From: Saccharina japonica
Lineage: Eukaryota > Sar > Phaeophyceae > Laminariales > Laminariaceae
Assembly (NCBI GenBank): GCA_008828725.1
Contig: MEHQ01000218.1
Span: 146,618 to 210,617 of the forward strand
Length of the DNA stretch: 64,000 bases
Direction: 5' to 3'
The notes below the pieces were generated by a model, which did no database searches, was not told where the DNA came from, and saw nothing but the letters and a program-made list of their open reading frames with translations. Made by a program: the position numbers and the translations under genes. Below, one piece after another: positions 11,200-23,414 of this stretch (positions are counted from its first letter, which is position 1; the number at the start of each line of letters is the position of its first letter).

Positions 11200-11637
11200 A
11201 GGGCATTCCTCGCGATTATTCCCCCGGGTTCTGGAATCGCGGTGGATCAACCTCTTGATAGCAGAGCTACCGACGAGAAATAAACAATGGGAACAAAAAA
11301 ACACCAAAAGAAACACAAAAACACGGCGATCCGAATGACCTTGTTTTTGTTTTACGAAGTAGGATCCGCGGTATGTATGTGGCCCCGGGGTTTGTACCAC
11401 GGGATTATTAGGTTTTCGAAATCCCGCGGTAAAAATCCCGTGGCCATACGTACCGCGGTTCCTACTTCGCAAAATAAAACAACAACAACAACAACGCCAT
11501 TCGATTCGCCGTGATTTGGCCTTTCTTGTTGTGCTTTTGCCATTGTTTTTAATCCTCATTGGTAACCCCGCTACACATAATAGGGTTGTGATTCACCGCG
11601 ATTCCACAATCCGCGGGATTAATCCCGAGGAATGCCC
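11200..11637. mobile_element. Foldback MITE-like element, about 440 bp
   Basis: The ends are long imperfect inverted repeats of about 55 bp. The left arm begins AGGGCATTCCTCGCGATTA and the right arm, reverse complemented, AGGGCATTCCTCGGGATTA; both continue to GGAATCGCGGTG. A second nested inverted pair (about 11350-11478, ACGAAGTAGGATCCGCGGTA against TACCGCGGTTCCTACTTCGC) makes most of the element one long palindrome. No transposase is present and no target duplication is clear. Confidence 0.75.
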
Positions 11638-11712
11638 TAAACATCACCGCCCTGCAACTGGTGATAACAACTGTTGTAGGCATTTCCTCGGCTGTTCGTA
11701 CCGTTTATACTG

Positions 11713-14700
11713 ATGATACTCTATACCCTCCTCGCCCCTGTGGAAAATGCCTTCTCCGCGTGCCTATTAAAACAGGAAAAAAGTGGCGGTGCGCTGAGGC
11801 TCGAGCTAGGGACCCAGGCGGTATTCAAAGGCACCGCCGATTTCGTGGAAAACTCGGTCATGTCCACCAACTTCCAAGGTGTGGAGCAGAGGCGGGAAGG
11901 CGGTGCCATGCACAACAAGGTACTATTAATACTGTGTTGGCTACACTGCTGAACAGATGCCACTGCTGAACCGATGTCACTGCTGAACAGATGCCACTGA
12001 CTGTGCTGCCTGCCACATACCCCATCCCCCCACTCTTGAACCGATGCCACTGCTGAACAGATGTCACTGTGATGAACAGATGCCGCTGCTGCCTGCCACA
12101 TACACCTCATCCCCCCCCCCCCATTCCTTCTCTTCTTGGCACTCACGATATATTTCAGCTCCTACGGTTGGTTGTATAAGCTTTACGTACCGGTACTAGT
12201 GTTCCTTGCTTTTTACTATTGATAGGGGTGGTGTCGATTTTTTTATGTCTATATATATAATAAGGACATAGCGGTGGAAGTGGCGTGTTTGTTGTATCAT
12301 TTCACCTCGTTCACTTCGTAGCAGGGAGGCTGTTGAATCTACTATGAGGTGCACGGGATGGTTTTGTGTAACGGTGGGAATACGTAGGGACAAGAGGCAT
12401 GCATCTCCCGGGGACATTAACATATGTTACCAAAAAAAGGTGCCGGATAATAACACTCTACTTGCATATGTATATGTTCGATACTCTAGCTATACCCCAT
12501 GTTTATGTGTACCCTTCCTGTCCTGCTGCCATGATGAGCGCCTAGCTAATATAACCCATCCCGGCCCGGCCCATCACAACACCCAAGTACCTGTACATTA
12601 TTAATAAGATAACGTAAATTCCTATTTTGTTTTGACACTACAGTAGTGTTAATTGGCATCTTATATAAATACATGTACAAAATTGCAGCTGCTGCTCGGA
12701 GAGAGCTCGACAGCTTTTCTTGGACGTAGATTTTTGCCCTTTTCGCGATAACTGGCGATGACGTCCACCCGGCGACACGCAACTCCCTCATCGTGCTCGC
12801 CGACCCCTGCTCTGCCTACTCTGCCAAGGGCGGTCTCGGCCGTGCCCAACTCATGTCTCACGGGGCTGCGATTTTTCCAGGATTCCATGCCCTTTTTGTC
12901 ACGTGCACATACCATACCAACCAGTACATGCTTTTTTGTTCTACACGCAAACCGCATTATTCAAGATTCCGTTTTTTTTATGTACGAGTAGACGACCAAC
13001 CCGGAATTTTATCGTACCGGCTCCTTTTACTGCGGATATACACGTACGTATTATATGTACGAGTACCAGTACCGCTGCAAGCAGTAACAGAGTATCATAT
13101 ACCAGGTAATTTTTAATATGCGATGATATCTGTACAGTATTCATACGTGCGTGGTATTCAGCAGTATGGCAGTGGTCGGTGTGTGCCTGGATATAGTACC
13201 GGCCAGGGCCTCGCGTGCGCTCGCGGGCGTGGACATGCGGGCGGTGGGCGCTGCAGCAACGTTTATCAAGAATATGGAGAGCGCACATACAAAACACACA
13301 CGCTCTTTTTTTTTACACGCTACTGCTGTACATGCATAATCAAAGATTCCCTCATCGTGCTCGCCGACCCCTGCTCTGCCTACTCTGCCAAGGGCGGTCT
13401 CGGCCGTGCCCAACTCATGTCTCACGGGGCTGCGATTTTTCCAGGATTCCATGCCCTTTTTGTCACGTGCACATACCATACCAACCAGTACATGCTTTTT
13501 TGTTCTACACGCAAACCGCATTATTCAAGATTCCGTTTTTTTTATGTACGAGTAGACGACCAACCCGGAATTTTATCGTACCGGCTCCTTTTACTGCGGA
13601 TATACACGTACGTATTATATGTACGAGTACCAGTACCGCTGCAAGCAGTAACAGAGTATCATATACCAGGTAATTTTTAATATGCGATGATATCTGTACA
13701 GTATTCATACGTGCGTGGTATTCAGCAGTATGGCAGTGGTCGGTGTGTGCCTGGATATAGTACCGGCCAGGGCCTCGCGTGCGCTCGCGGGCGTGGACAT
13801 GCGGGCGGTGGGCGCTGCAGCAACGTTTATCAAGAATATGGAGAGCGCACATACAAAACACACACGCTCTTTTTTTTTACACGCTACTGCTGTACATGCA
13901 TAATCAAAGATTCCCTCATCGTGCTCGCCGACCCCTGCTCTGCCTACTCTGCCAAGGGCGGTCTCGGCCGTGCCCAACTCATGCCTCACGGGGCTGCGAT
14001 TTTTCCAGGATTCCATGCCCTTTTTGTCACGTGCACATACCATACCAACCAGTACATGCTTTTTTGTTCTACACGCAAACCGCATTATTCAAGATTCCGT
14101 TTTTTTTATGTACGAGTAGACGACCAACCCGGAATTTTATCGTACCGGCTCCTTTTACTGCGGATATACACGTACGTATTATATGTACGAGTACCAGTAC
14201 CGCTGCAAGCAGTAACAGAGTATCATATACCAGGTAATTTTTAATATGCGATGATATCTGTACAGTATTCATACGTGCGTGGTATTCAGCAGTATGGCAG
14301 TGGTCGGTGTGTGCCTGGATATAGTACCGGCCAGGGCCTCGCGTGCGCTCGCGGGCGTGGACATGCGGGCGGTGGGCGCTGCAGCAACGTTTATCAAGAA
14401 TATGGAGAGCGCACATACAAAACACACACGCTCTTTTGTTTTAGCCGCTACTGCTGTACATGCATAATCAAAGATTCCCTCATCGTGCTCGCCGACCCCT
14501 GCTCTGCCTACTCTGCCAAGGGCGGTCTCGGCCGTGCCCAACTCATGTCTCACGGGGCTGCGATTTTTCCAGGATTCCATGCCCTTTTAGTCACGTGCAC
14601 ATGCCATACCAACCAGTACATGGTTTTTTGTTCTACACGCAAACCGCACTATGCAAGATTCCGTTTTTTTATGTACGAGTAGACGACCAACCCGGATTTT

Positions 14701-17700
14701 TATCGTACCGGCTCCTTTTACTGCTGATATACACGTACTACGTACTATATGTACGAGTACCAGTACCGCTGCAAGCAGTAACAGAGTATCATATACCAGG
14801 TAATTTTTAATATGCGATGATATCTGTACAGTATTCATGCGTGCGTGGTATTCAGCAGTACGACAGTGGTCGGTGTGTGCCTGGATATAGTACCGGGCAG
14901 GGCCTCGCGTGCGCTCGCGGGCGTGGACATGAGGGCGGTGGGCGCTGCAGCAACGTTTACCAAGAATATGGTGATGGAGAGCGCACATACAAAACATGCA
15001 CGCTCTTTTTTTTTACACGCAGCTACTACTGTACATGCATATACCCGTACGTACGTACGTACGTACGTACGTACGTATCATAACACCTCAGTACCATAGG
15101 GTGATATTTACAAGAAATAAGAAAATCGGAAGCCGTTATATTGAAGCTACTATAAAACGCATCCTCTCCTCGCATGTAAATAAGAAACCTAGCCTCCGTT
15201 TGTGAGTGTTTTTCATTATTAGGTGTCATGTACTACTGCTGTGCACCCCTTGGCAGTACAGAGTCGCTTTGCTCGCCCTAAGCTTAGCTCCCAATCTACC
15301 CCAGTAGGCTACTCCTCGCCGTTACGGGCATTGCGCGTAGCCGCAGGCGGGCGTCAGCCCGCCGCGGCGAAGCCCCCCTTGTACTATCTTAATTATTCAC
15401 ATTTACTTATTACATTTTGTGTTCACCACTTTGATTTTTTTCCAGCCCAACTCACAGAGGCAGGAGGAGTGTTTACGCCCCGGCGGCACTCTCAACACAA
15501 TGTATGTGGTAACCGGTCTCTGCCGTAACCCTCCTACCCCCGGTTCGTCATTCACACATGATTTTATTTTGTTCACTCTCATGAACGTTTTTGGTACTTA
15601 CCGTCCCTCTATCTCTTTACGGTAGGGGTTACAGACAAATAATGCCAGCAGGTATTTACTTGTATCCCATCAGGATAGTCTCGCCTCTGGTAGAAAAGAT
15701 AGATCAGATAGATCATTCCCACTTCGAAATCTAGATATTCTCGAAACAGATATGTTCCCATTCTTGCATGATCTGTATATGATCTGTATGATCTGTATGA
15801 TATGTATGGTCTGTATGATCTGTGTGATCTAGCTCATGTTGTCAGGTGGGAGCCGTACATTCTGCATGATCTAGGACATGTTTCCTGGGTTGGGTCTGTA
15901 CTTACACAGATCCTGCACAACCTCTCACAACGAACGGCTGGCGAGCGACTAAATGGTCTACATGCATAATGATCTATCTGTAGATGATCTAGATCATGAT
16001 CTGTCCGGGGCATGCAGGGTTTTAACCCATCGCCTCCTCTGGAAACCCGCCCGGGACCTCCGAGGGGACACTTCACGATTAAAACGTGACGATTTTTACA
16101 GCAAGCAGTACTGCTGCTGTAGTACTTCGTATGCTAGCAGTAGTAGTAGCGGCAACGGCGTGACTAGGGGATGATATCATGCAACGGTGCCCGAGACACA
16201 ATCAATGCGAGGAGACCTGCGGCACTGGAGCAACATGCTCCTACCCGTACCCTGTGATACTGCTGGGCGCCCACGTTGCTCGTAGGAGTTTCATAACACC
16301 AAATGTGTCATGCTATCGTTGGTTTGATCGATAAACCAAAGGGGCTACTGCTTGCTGTAGTAGTAACAGCTGCAGCGGCGGCAACAGCAAGTCTAAGAGT
16401 GACATGCCATGTATACGGCCTTTTATTGCTCCGTCGGCATTTCGTTTTCTTTTTTCTAACACTTCTAACCTCGCCTTGCTCCGTACTGCCTTGCGACTGC
16501 TGTAGCGTGTAGCGGGTGCCAGGAGCAGAACAGTCGCCTATTTTCGTACACCTTGTGTTGCTGTTTTTTTGCTGGGCTTGGCTCGCGCTGCGTGGGACAG
16601 GCACGACTGACCACATACATACATGGAACGAAACAATTACGGGGGACCATCATAGTAGATAGGATCAAACAGTGTCACTGAAAATAGGTAAATATATATT
16701 GTGTGTACCCGTAGGTCCTATTCGCTATGGTCCACCGTGATATTAACGACCGGAAGCGCTCTCTAAAGTCAATCGTGCATTTGGTCACCTTTGATGACAT
16801 GACATGACATGACATGACACGACACGCAGGGAAGCCTGACGTTCGAAAAAGACGCGACGTTCACGGCCAACCGCAACAACGGGGATCAGGCGGGATCTGG
16901 GCCCGGGGGCGCTATCTTCGTCCACGTCAAAGCAAACATCCACTTCATGGGAAACCTCAACATGACAAACAACGTCGCCCAGGTGAGCGCGGAGGTAGGG
17001 CGTACTTATCTCTTGCTCGCCTTATGAAGTCATTTCAGCATTGACAACGCATCGCTTTCGAGACGGAGCACGGGGGGGGGGGGGAGGTTGGACTCTGCAG
17101 TACAGCCTAACGATACGATCGCTCCGTAATTGCCGGTATCGTTGTTTAGTCGGCAACATCACAGCACACAGCGCTCCCGCACCCCGTATAGAGTGTACTG
17201 CTGTAGACTGCATTTAATTGTAGCTGTCCGAAAGCGGGGCACCGTAGCGAGTAACGAGAGGAGATACGGGAGCGGCTGAAAGTTCCACGGGTCCAGCTTG
17301 GTGAAGGAGGCGTGCTACATATGATACGGTAGGGCAAGGGATGCCGCCGAAGCCTATGCACTAAATAAAAGGACCTTTCGCATATTAACAGTCAATACAA
17401 ACGTTCTTTATATTTGGGGACAGAGTGGAATGCGTACACAACACCCAGCAAAAACCGATTTCGAGAAACGTATACTTCGGGGTATTATGCTCGGAGCCCG
17501 ATTCAACACCCCGTACGCAGGCTAACAGCGAACTTAAGAGTCCGATACAAACGTGTGGGGTCAAGCTTGGATGAAATTAATGCATTATTTTCTTGAGCTG
17601 TACTCGTAGTAGTGTGGATTATTACGGGGGGCCTTAATGAACAGGACCTACGGTACACACATAGCATATCATGCAGTGCAGAGGGGTTGCCCTGCATGCG

Positions 17701-20700
17701 GTCCCAGTGATACTTCTTCGAGGTTGGCTGACCCACTCCGCCTCCTGGCGACTCCATTAAAGCAAAAATCCACGGAATGAGGCCATCCTTCTGGTTCGTG
17801 CACGGCGTGTGTCGGCTAGGCGGGGCGCGGGTCGGGGCTACGCCTCGACCCACTCCCCGCCGCCCCGCCTGTCGGTGAAGTATGGTGATGTATAGCGCCC
17901 ATTCAATCCGCAATCAATGTGTAGTATGATGCGAAAACTCTATGTACGCGCAGTACTGCTGCTGTTACTACTATTGATACTACTGCTTTGTGTCATATTT
18001 GTGTCAGTATAGAGTATACCCCCTTGATCCTGCTGCAATTTGTACTTGAAGAACAAAAGAACAAGAACTATTACTGCTGCGCCTGTCTGTACTGCTGCTG
18101 CTGCTGCTGTTGTAGTCGAATACGTCTGACGCACTCTGCTACCTGTGGCGCTTTTCCATCCAATCACTACTGTAATCCGTAGAGCGAGGCAATCCTTGAT
18201 TCGCACACACGGGGTTTGTCGGCTGGGCGGGGAGCGGGTCGCGGCGGGAGCGGACGCCCCGGCCCGCTCCCCGCCGCAAAGAAAGCCTGCAGGTGTGAAG
18301 TGTGGCGACAAGTACTCTTCTTCTTGCACTTTCACGGCTGGACGTACTCGTAGTGCATTCAATTGGTAACCAATTGTAAAATTATGTGTGTGTACGCAAT
18401 TAATACGTACGACGTACTCGAGCGGCGTAACTTCTTGTGTCGTTTCATTTTTCGTTATATTTCGGATGATCTGGATCATGAAATCGTGTGGTCATCATGG
18501 ACCGGACTCAGCCATGGCATGGGCCACGGACCATCGAGACAACACCAGCAGGATTGATTGTGCTTCGTATCACACACACGAACGACCGTCTGACCCACTC
18601 CACTTTGGCAATGCCATTCAAACTCCTCGGACACGCATAGGGGCTGCGCCCCGACCCGCTCCCCGCCGCCTCGCCTGTTAAGTGCTGTAGCTTATATAGC
18701 TATGCCTGTGGTATTCATCATGCCCAGCTTTGTACGTCGTACGTGATCCATACGTACCGGTATGGGAAGTAGTAACATTTTAAATTGCTGTTGTAGGCCC
18801 TCGGCCCTGGTCGCGCACGAAACAACTTAAACATGACGCAACAAGAAGAGCTGAGCTCAGTAAAACAACTCAGATGAAACATTGAATTCGTGTGTGATCA
18901 AGCGACAGATTATTCGAGTGCCGGTTGAAACGTTAGAGCCAAATTGTATGTATCAGATCGACTATCGAATTGATGGTTGATTGGCGACAGATCAATTTAT
19001 CATTGGTTGAACTTGGATTAACCCTTTTAGGACTGCAGTCCCATTTTGGGGACAAACCACTCAAATTCTAAGTAATTTGTCCCCAAAACGGGACTCCAGT
19101 CCTATAAGGGTTAAGTAGAAAGTTTTGGGGAGGGCATTGCAGAAAATCGATGGAAATAGATGTCAAAACAGTGTTGGGAAGCAGGGGGTTTGGGGGTTTA
19201 AATTAATTGACACGACAGCACCCAGTGATAAATCACTGGAATAAATCTTCATGTTTCCCCATTTTTACCAACAGTATTAGGTCCCATTTACTACAGGTCA
19301 CCCGGAACATTCGTATATTTGCCGAAAGACGCGCACTATATCGAACAGACACATTCGATGGACACATTCAACGGACACATTCAACGGACATATTGAACGG
19401 ACATACACATGAAGCTCAAATATACTGGGGTGGTTTGAGAGTCGCCTTGCTGCAAGGGTTGACGAAGCCCTAAAAGTGAAAAATGCTTGGACTGCAGAAA
19501 CTGCACTGGCCCGGTGAAGTTCGGCACACAACAACATGAATGATGACATGAATGTGCGGATTTAAGGTTTCCGTACAACATCAACAAGATGCCGGTCCAG
19601 CCCATGGCACCATTATCTCGTAGGAAGGTCGCGATTACAATGTATTGTTTGTTATCCACGCGGTATGTCCCATCATGCCTGCAGACAGCATTTTAGATAG
19701 TACTTTTCGACCACCGTCCTGACGGACACTACTGCTGTGCCATGGTTATTTTGAATAACTGCACAGGATTCCGACGGCGGAGCGAAAGGCGGAGCAATCC
19801 ACAACCGGGGTGACATCATCGTCGATGGAGCGGCCGATTTCACGGGGAACTTTGGCGGGGTGAGTACCACGCTTTATTCAACCAAGCCGCCACCGTACGC
19901 TCGGTTAGGGAATCCATCAGGCTAGGGGATCCGCCAGTCCCCGGTTATCCACTGTATGTTTGGCCAGGAGATCCGTCAGCATACGGTTATCCACCAGTAC
20001 ATGGGTATCCACCAGCACACACGGGTATCCACCCAGTGTTGGTAATTTGACACCGCGCACCCCTGAAAAACGTGTACTGCTGTCTTGTCTTGTAGGGAGC
20101 CTGTTGTATCGTTTGGTTGCCGCGTGTCGCGTGTCCGACTGGGTTGCGTAGCGGTTTCGTCCGCCACAGGCAGACCCGCGTCGCCACTCCAACCGTACAT
20201 GAATCGTAGACAACACGCGGGCAGCTACCGCACCGGTGTTGAGCGTTCCATGCGCTTTTGCCGGTATGTCCCACTGTACCTTTTTTGGACTACTGCTGTA
20301 CCTCTTTTGGACTGAAATGGGTTCGGAATGATCGGTCTCCTTAATTAACCCAAACTCGCCGGACTTTCATTCTTGAGTTGCTGTGTTGTTCATTGTATAC
20401 TTACGTACACATATATAGGGCATGGCATTGTTCATCGGGTATTTATGTAGCGCTTTACATTTCCTCCAAAATCTATTTTTGGGTGACGTGTAGAGCTCGT
20501 CAAGTGATAAGTGACCACCCTTAGAAGGCAGAAAAAAACATGGTGCACCTCTACCCTAGCATGCGACTGGTGTGTGTGTTTTCCCTCCCGGAGTTGTTGC
20601 GTGCGTTGCCAGCCGCAAAACAGTCCTCTGGGAAGACAGGCCCACACGCCTTTAGTCTGTGAGGGGAGGTTTACTTTGAACCTTTTTGACTTGTAATCGT

Positions 20701-23414
20701 TTCTTGCTGCATACATACGCTGTTTCGTTTCGGCAGCGCGGTGCAGCGATCTACCAAGAACGGTGGGCCACGATCGTGTTCAACGACTTCGCCAACTTCG
20801 CCTCCAACAGATGCATCGATGTAAGTCCCACACGAGTGTACAGCAACAGCAGCAACAACAACAGCGCGGTGGTACGAAGAGGGAGGGTTACTTTCGGGCC
20901 CCTTTTGGTTTTGATCCGCTTACAGCCACTTGGCCGAATAACTTACCCACCCTACGTATGATATGTATTTGCTATCTTAAAAAGCGTTTGTTTGTTTTTC
21001 GGTTTCGCGATGTGTGTTCCGCTATATGCCCTTGTTTTTCTTACGCTGTGCCAGCATACAATTTCCAAGTCCAATTTTAAGTGGGGCATATCATAAGCCA
21101 CTCGCCAGGGTGGCTTAAACGCCGTACTGACTACTGTAGTAAAACTTACACCCTACCTGGTAGTATTTTCGCAGGGTTCTTCATGGGTCATTATCCGACA
21201 CCTGCGTGTCGGATTAGGAAGTTTTGGAAATCACACACATCGGGTCGGATCGGTTCGGGAGGTTTTCAAACTCTCACGGGTCGGTTCGGGTCGGGTTGGG
21301 TCACCCTTGCCCCCACCCGACTCGACCTACCTGCGAGGGTTGACCCGATCCGTGAACAGCCCTGGGTATGTTTTTCGTGCACTTTGGCTACACCAACCAT
21401 GCCCATCATTGTTTCGCAGGTCCTGCACCAACCATGTCCATCGTTGTTTCGCAGGGTCTGCGTCCTTCCGTTCATTTTTGTAGACCTGGTAACGAATGTG
21501 AGGCAGGCCATCACTGCCTGGCCGAATGAATACCCCAACGTTTAGCACCTGCTGAAGTTGAAACGGATGTCGTCGATTCGACCTGAACCGAAAGGTTCTA
21601 CGCCAACCATCCACAAGCGCTCTATATGACAGCCGTCGCGAGGTACTGATTGCGCCCTTCATTGCGATCGTCCGCAAGCCGACCAAAAGGAAAACATGCA
21701 TCAGGTACGTATATATGTATGCATGTACTTTAGCGCAGCTTGTTCGCAGTAGGAAACCACCTATTGTTGATATTTGCAGCACGCGCACTGGTGGGATGGA
21801 CGCTTAAACTCTCGCGGAACGCTCGACTGTGGTGGCTACCCATGAGGACTGCACAACGGGGAATCGCCCGACCAGACCCCGACTCACGTACCCCCCCCCC
21901 CTCTCTGTATTTCGCTGGTTGTATTGTTGATTTCTCGTCGTACTTCGCCGCGCGAGGCAGTTCATTGGTGGCGCGGTTGCGAACATGGGCGGCGACTTCA
22001 CCTGTAACGCTGGAAGCTTGTTCGTCAGCAATTCCGCCGACAATTCTGGCGATGGTGGTGTCGGCGGAGGGATATTCAACGAGGACGGCGGTATCGTCAC
22101 GTGAGACACCCTTTGTCTGTTGTCCCCTTCCGATCAAAAATCGCGAACGAACTCGTCCACCCTTCGCATCTGACCACACTTACTCCTGATACACAAAAGT
22201 GGGTCTACAAGACAGTACTATACTGCTGTACGCAGTTGATCCGACCGCACTTACTTGCAATAATTGTGATAGTCTATAACCAAACCATTGCCCGTGTACC
22301 TGTAGATACGTGATACATGACGACGAATGCTGCGATAGAGGTGCACCGTGTTTTTTCTGAGCTCCTCACTTAAGGAGCTCCATACCTCACCCGAAAAATG
22401 ATTTAGGAGGAAACCAAAAGTGCTACCCGACCAACAATCCCATGAGCTAGGTATACTATGGAAAATATGGCAACACAAGAATGAAAAAACGACGAATTTG
22501 GGATAAGGAGCTCGATCGTTCAGAAACGAAATCAGCAAAAAGTGCTACCTCTATCGTAGCACGCGTCATACCATTGGTACGCGCAGGTGCAGGTATATCG
22601 CCCCTAATTTCGTCAGCCACGAATGTCGCATGCAATAGCAACTCCAATGGCACATCTTTGGTATCGTACGGACCGCCATGCACTATTGGAAGAATGTGAC
22701 ATCGTCAGTTTTTTTATTTAAGGACCTATATAGGACTGGCGCTACCGTCGAAAGTGGGGCCCGACCAATCATAGGCCTTCAAAGAGATCATAACCAGGCA
22801 GGCGTTTCCCCGTAGGAATACCCCCCCCCCCATACTTTTTTATGAACGAGCTGCTTCCAGGGGGTCCAAGTCATGCTTGCACAAAGTTTCACGCACATAT
22901 TTGAAGATTTGATAGAGCTCCTAACCTACACAATGAAGTGATCAGCCCTAACAGGAAAAAAAGTAGATGTACCCCTATGACAACAGGCAAATAGCATGTG
23001 TTACGCTTGTGGTGCTCGGTGCCCTCTGTCACCCGCAGCTTCAGCACCATGCATCCTGGAGAAGGTCGTACACACCAGATACGGCGCTGCTGTACACACC
23101 TTGTCTATAGAACGTTCCGTACCTGGTACTATATATATAATATGTCCTGGCATTATAATATATCTGAAGGCTTCGGTGTCGTATTTGATATGCTCCCCGC
23201 TGCATGCACACCCCGTCGCTGTCGCTGCGCTTGCCATCTAAAACGAGACAGGCTCAAGGGCCCTACTACGTTCCAGCAGAACTTCGCACTCTGGGGCGGG
23301 GCCATCTACAACCAGTTGCTCCCAAGCCTCTTCAACGCCGACTCCCGCTTCACGTACAAGACCCCTGTGCTCGCCTACCCCGACGACACGATCTTCGAAG
23401 ACAACTCCGCCCAG
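11713..23414 (+). CDS. PMP-repeat beta-helix protein gene, six exons seen, partial
   Basis: Six exons (11776-11919, 16830-16982, 19767-19859, 20737-20820, 21961-22100, 23252-23414) join in frame to about 259 residues. They alternate GGAI-like and FxxN motifs, the signature of the Chlamydia polymorphic membrane protein repeat (Pfam Chlam_PMP family), which folds as a right-handed parallel beta-helix. Motifs in order are GGAL, FVEN, GGAM, FTAN, GGAI, FMGN, GGAI, FTGN, GAAI, FASN, GGAV, FVSN, GGGI, FQQN, GGAI and FEDN. Such proteins in algae are presumed secreted or surface-exposed; the role here is unknown. An ATG at 11713 is in frame and would give a weakly hydrophobic start (MILYTLLAPVENAFSA), but the acceptor at 11775 makes an upstream exon equally possible. 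The 3' end is missing: the last exon ends at a phase-0 donor and a sequence gap follows at 24059. Introns total about 11 kb and are full of repeats. Confidence 0.8.
11776..11919 (+). CDS. PMP gene exon a
   Basis: 48 codons, bounded by acceptor AACAG and donor AAG|GTACTA. It holds SGGALRL, FKGTADFVENS and EGGAMHNK, that is GGA-FxxN-GGA. Phase 0 at both ends. If translation starts at the ATG at 11713, the exon begins there instead. Confidence 0.8.
12785..15041. repeat. 564-bp tandem array, four units
   Basis: Units begin near 12785, 13349, 13913 and 14477 (CCCTCATCGTGCTCGCCGAC). Units 1 to 3 are almost identical; the fourth has substitutions and a few indels and ends in an (ACGT)n tract at 15045-15077. 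Because 564 is divisible by three, the same frames recur in each unit, including a 185-codon + strand frame and a 126-codon minus frame. No family is recognised in any frame. The array lies inside the first seen PMP intron. Confidence 0.9.
15675..16020 (+). repeat. Dispersed GATCTGTATGATC repeat, copy 1
   Basis: Simple GATCTGTAT repeats lead into a conserved body: CATGATCTAGGACATGTTTC, then GGGTTGGGTCTGTACTTACA, CAGATCCTGCACAACCTCTC, and finally GTAGATGATCTAGATCATGA with CTGTCCGG. Related copies lie at 47840-47990 (-), 59995-60390 (+) and 62655-62995 (+). Confidence 0.7.
16647..16734. mobile_element. Degenerate copy of the CATAGTAAATACTAG MITE
   Basis: The ends CATAGTAGATAGGA and GTAGGTCCTATTCGCTATGG match the terminal inverted repeats of the better copies at 44966, 57975 and 61961. 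The internal word TGTGTGTACC-GTAGGTCC also matches the 57975 copy. Confidence 0.55.
16830..16982 (+). CDS. PMP gene exon b
   Basis: 51 codons after acceptor ACGCAG and before donor CAG|GTGAGC. It contains FTANR, GPGGAIFVH and FMGNLNMTNN, a full FxxN-GGAI-FxxN unit. Phase 0 at both ends. A short GACAT tandem (16794-16820) immediately precedes the acceptor. Confidence 0.85.
17690..17890 (+). repeat. Dispersed GC-rich repeat, copy 1
   Basis: Shares CTGACCCACTCC, a CACACGG/GTGTCGGCT block and a GCGGGGAGCGGGTCG-type inverted pair with 18125-18310 and 18545-18680. All three copies are in the same intron and the same orientation. Confidence 0.6.
18125..18310 (+). repeat. Dispersed GC-rich repeat, copy 2
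   Basis: Contains GCGGGGAGCGGGTCG and, after a short loop, CCCGCTCCCCGC, which would form a stable stem. Confidence 0.6.
18545..18680 (+). repeat. Dispersed GC-rich repeat, copy 3
   Basis: Starts near GTATCACACACACGAACG, then CTGACCCACTCC, and ends CGACCCGCTCCCCGCCGCC. It is a shorter version of the two preceding copies. Confidence 0.55.
19018..19114. mobile_element. 97-bp near-perfect palindrome (foldback)
   Basis: TTAACCCTTTTAGGACTGCA at the left pairs with its counterpart at the right, ending CCTATAAGGGTTAA. The inner arms TTTGGGGACAAA and TTTGTCCCCAAAA also pair. It shares GGGGACAAA and TTAACCC words with the 85-bp dispersed repeat family and may be an inverted dimer of it. Confidence 0.75.
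19767..19859 (+). CDS. PMP gene exon c
   Basis: 31 codons between acceptor GCACAG and donor GGG|GTGAGT. Holds KGGAIHNRGD and ADFTGNFGG, a single GGAI-FxxN unit. Phase 0 at both ends. Confidence 0.85.
20310..20562. mobile_element. MITE copy, ACGCGTGCTACGATAG family (degenerate left end)
   Basis: Internal words in family order: ATGATCGG-CTCCTTAA, CCCAAACTCGCCGGACTTTC, CATTCTTG, GGGCATGGCATTGTTCATCG, TTTCCTCCAAAATC, GAGCTCGTCAAGTG. The right end is GGTGCACCTCTACCCTAGCA. Confidence 0.65.
20737..20820 (+). CDS. PMP gene exon d
   Basis: 28 codons between acceptor CGGCAG and donor GAT|GTAAGT. Holds RGAAIYQE and FANFASNR, that is GAAI-FxxN. Phase 0 at both ends. Confidence 0.85.
21230..21370. repeat. 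CGGGTCGG-rich patch
   Basis: CGGGTCGG/GGGTTGGGT words face CCCACCCGACTCGACC and GTTGACCCGATCCGTGAACA, ending CAGCCCTGG. Pyrimidine/purine inverted words of this type are common beneath hAT-like termini, but no opposite terminus was identified. Confidence 0.3.
21961..22100 (+). CDS. PMP gene exon e
   Basis: 140 nt after acceptor GAGGCAG, ending at donor AC|GTGAGA in phase 2. Holds FIGGAVANMGGDF, LFVSNSADN and GVGGGIFNEDGG. The split codon AC+G gives Thr when joined to the next exon, which supports both splice sites. Confidence 0.85.
22325..22567. mobile_element. MITE, ACGCGTGCTACGATAG family, full length
   Basis: The left end GCTGCGATAGAGGTGCACC and right end GCTACCTCTATCGTAGCACG are inverted repeats; the outermost word is GACGCG/CGCGTC. 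About 243 bp, no coding capacity. Confidence 0.8.
22815..22840. repeat. Poly-C tract
   Basis: A run of about 12 C lies in the exon e/f intron. It is one of many C/G homopolymers in the window. Confidence 0.8.
23252..23414 (+). CDS. PMP gene exon f, last exon seen
   Basis: 163 nt after acceptor GAGACAG. The first base completes the Thr codon of exon e. Holds TTFQQNFALWGGAIYNQ and DDTIFEDNSAQ before donor CAG|GTGCGC in phase 0. The gene therefore continues downstream, but no further PMP motif was found before or after the gap at 24059. Confidence 0.85.

Noticed and set aside
12785-15041. Extra PMP exons hidden in the 564-bp array
   Set aside because: No frame shows the GGAI/FxxN alternation, and candidate splice sites do not give compatible phases.
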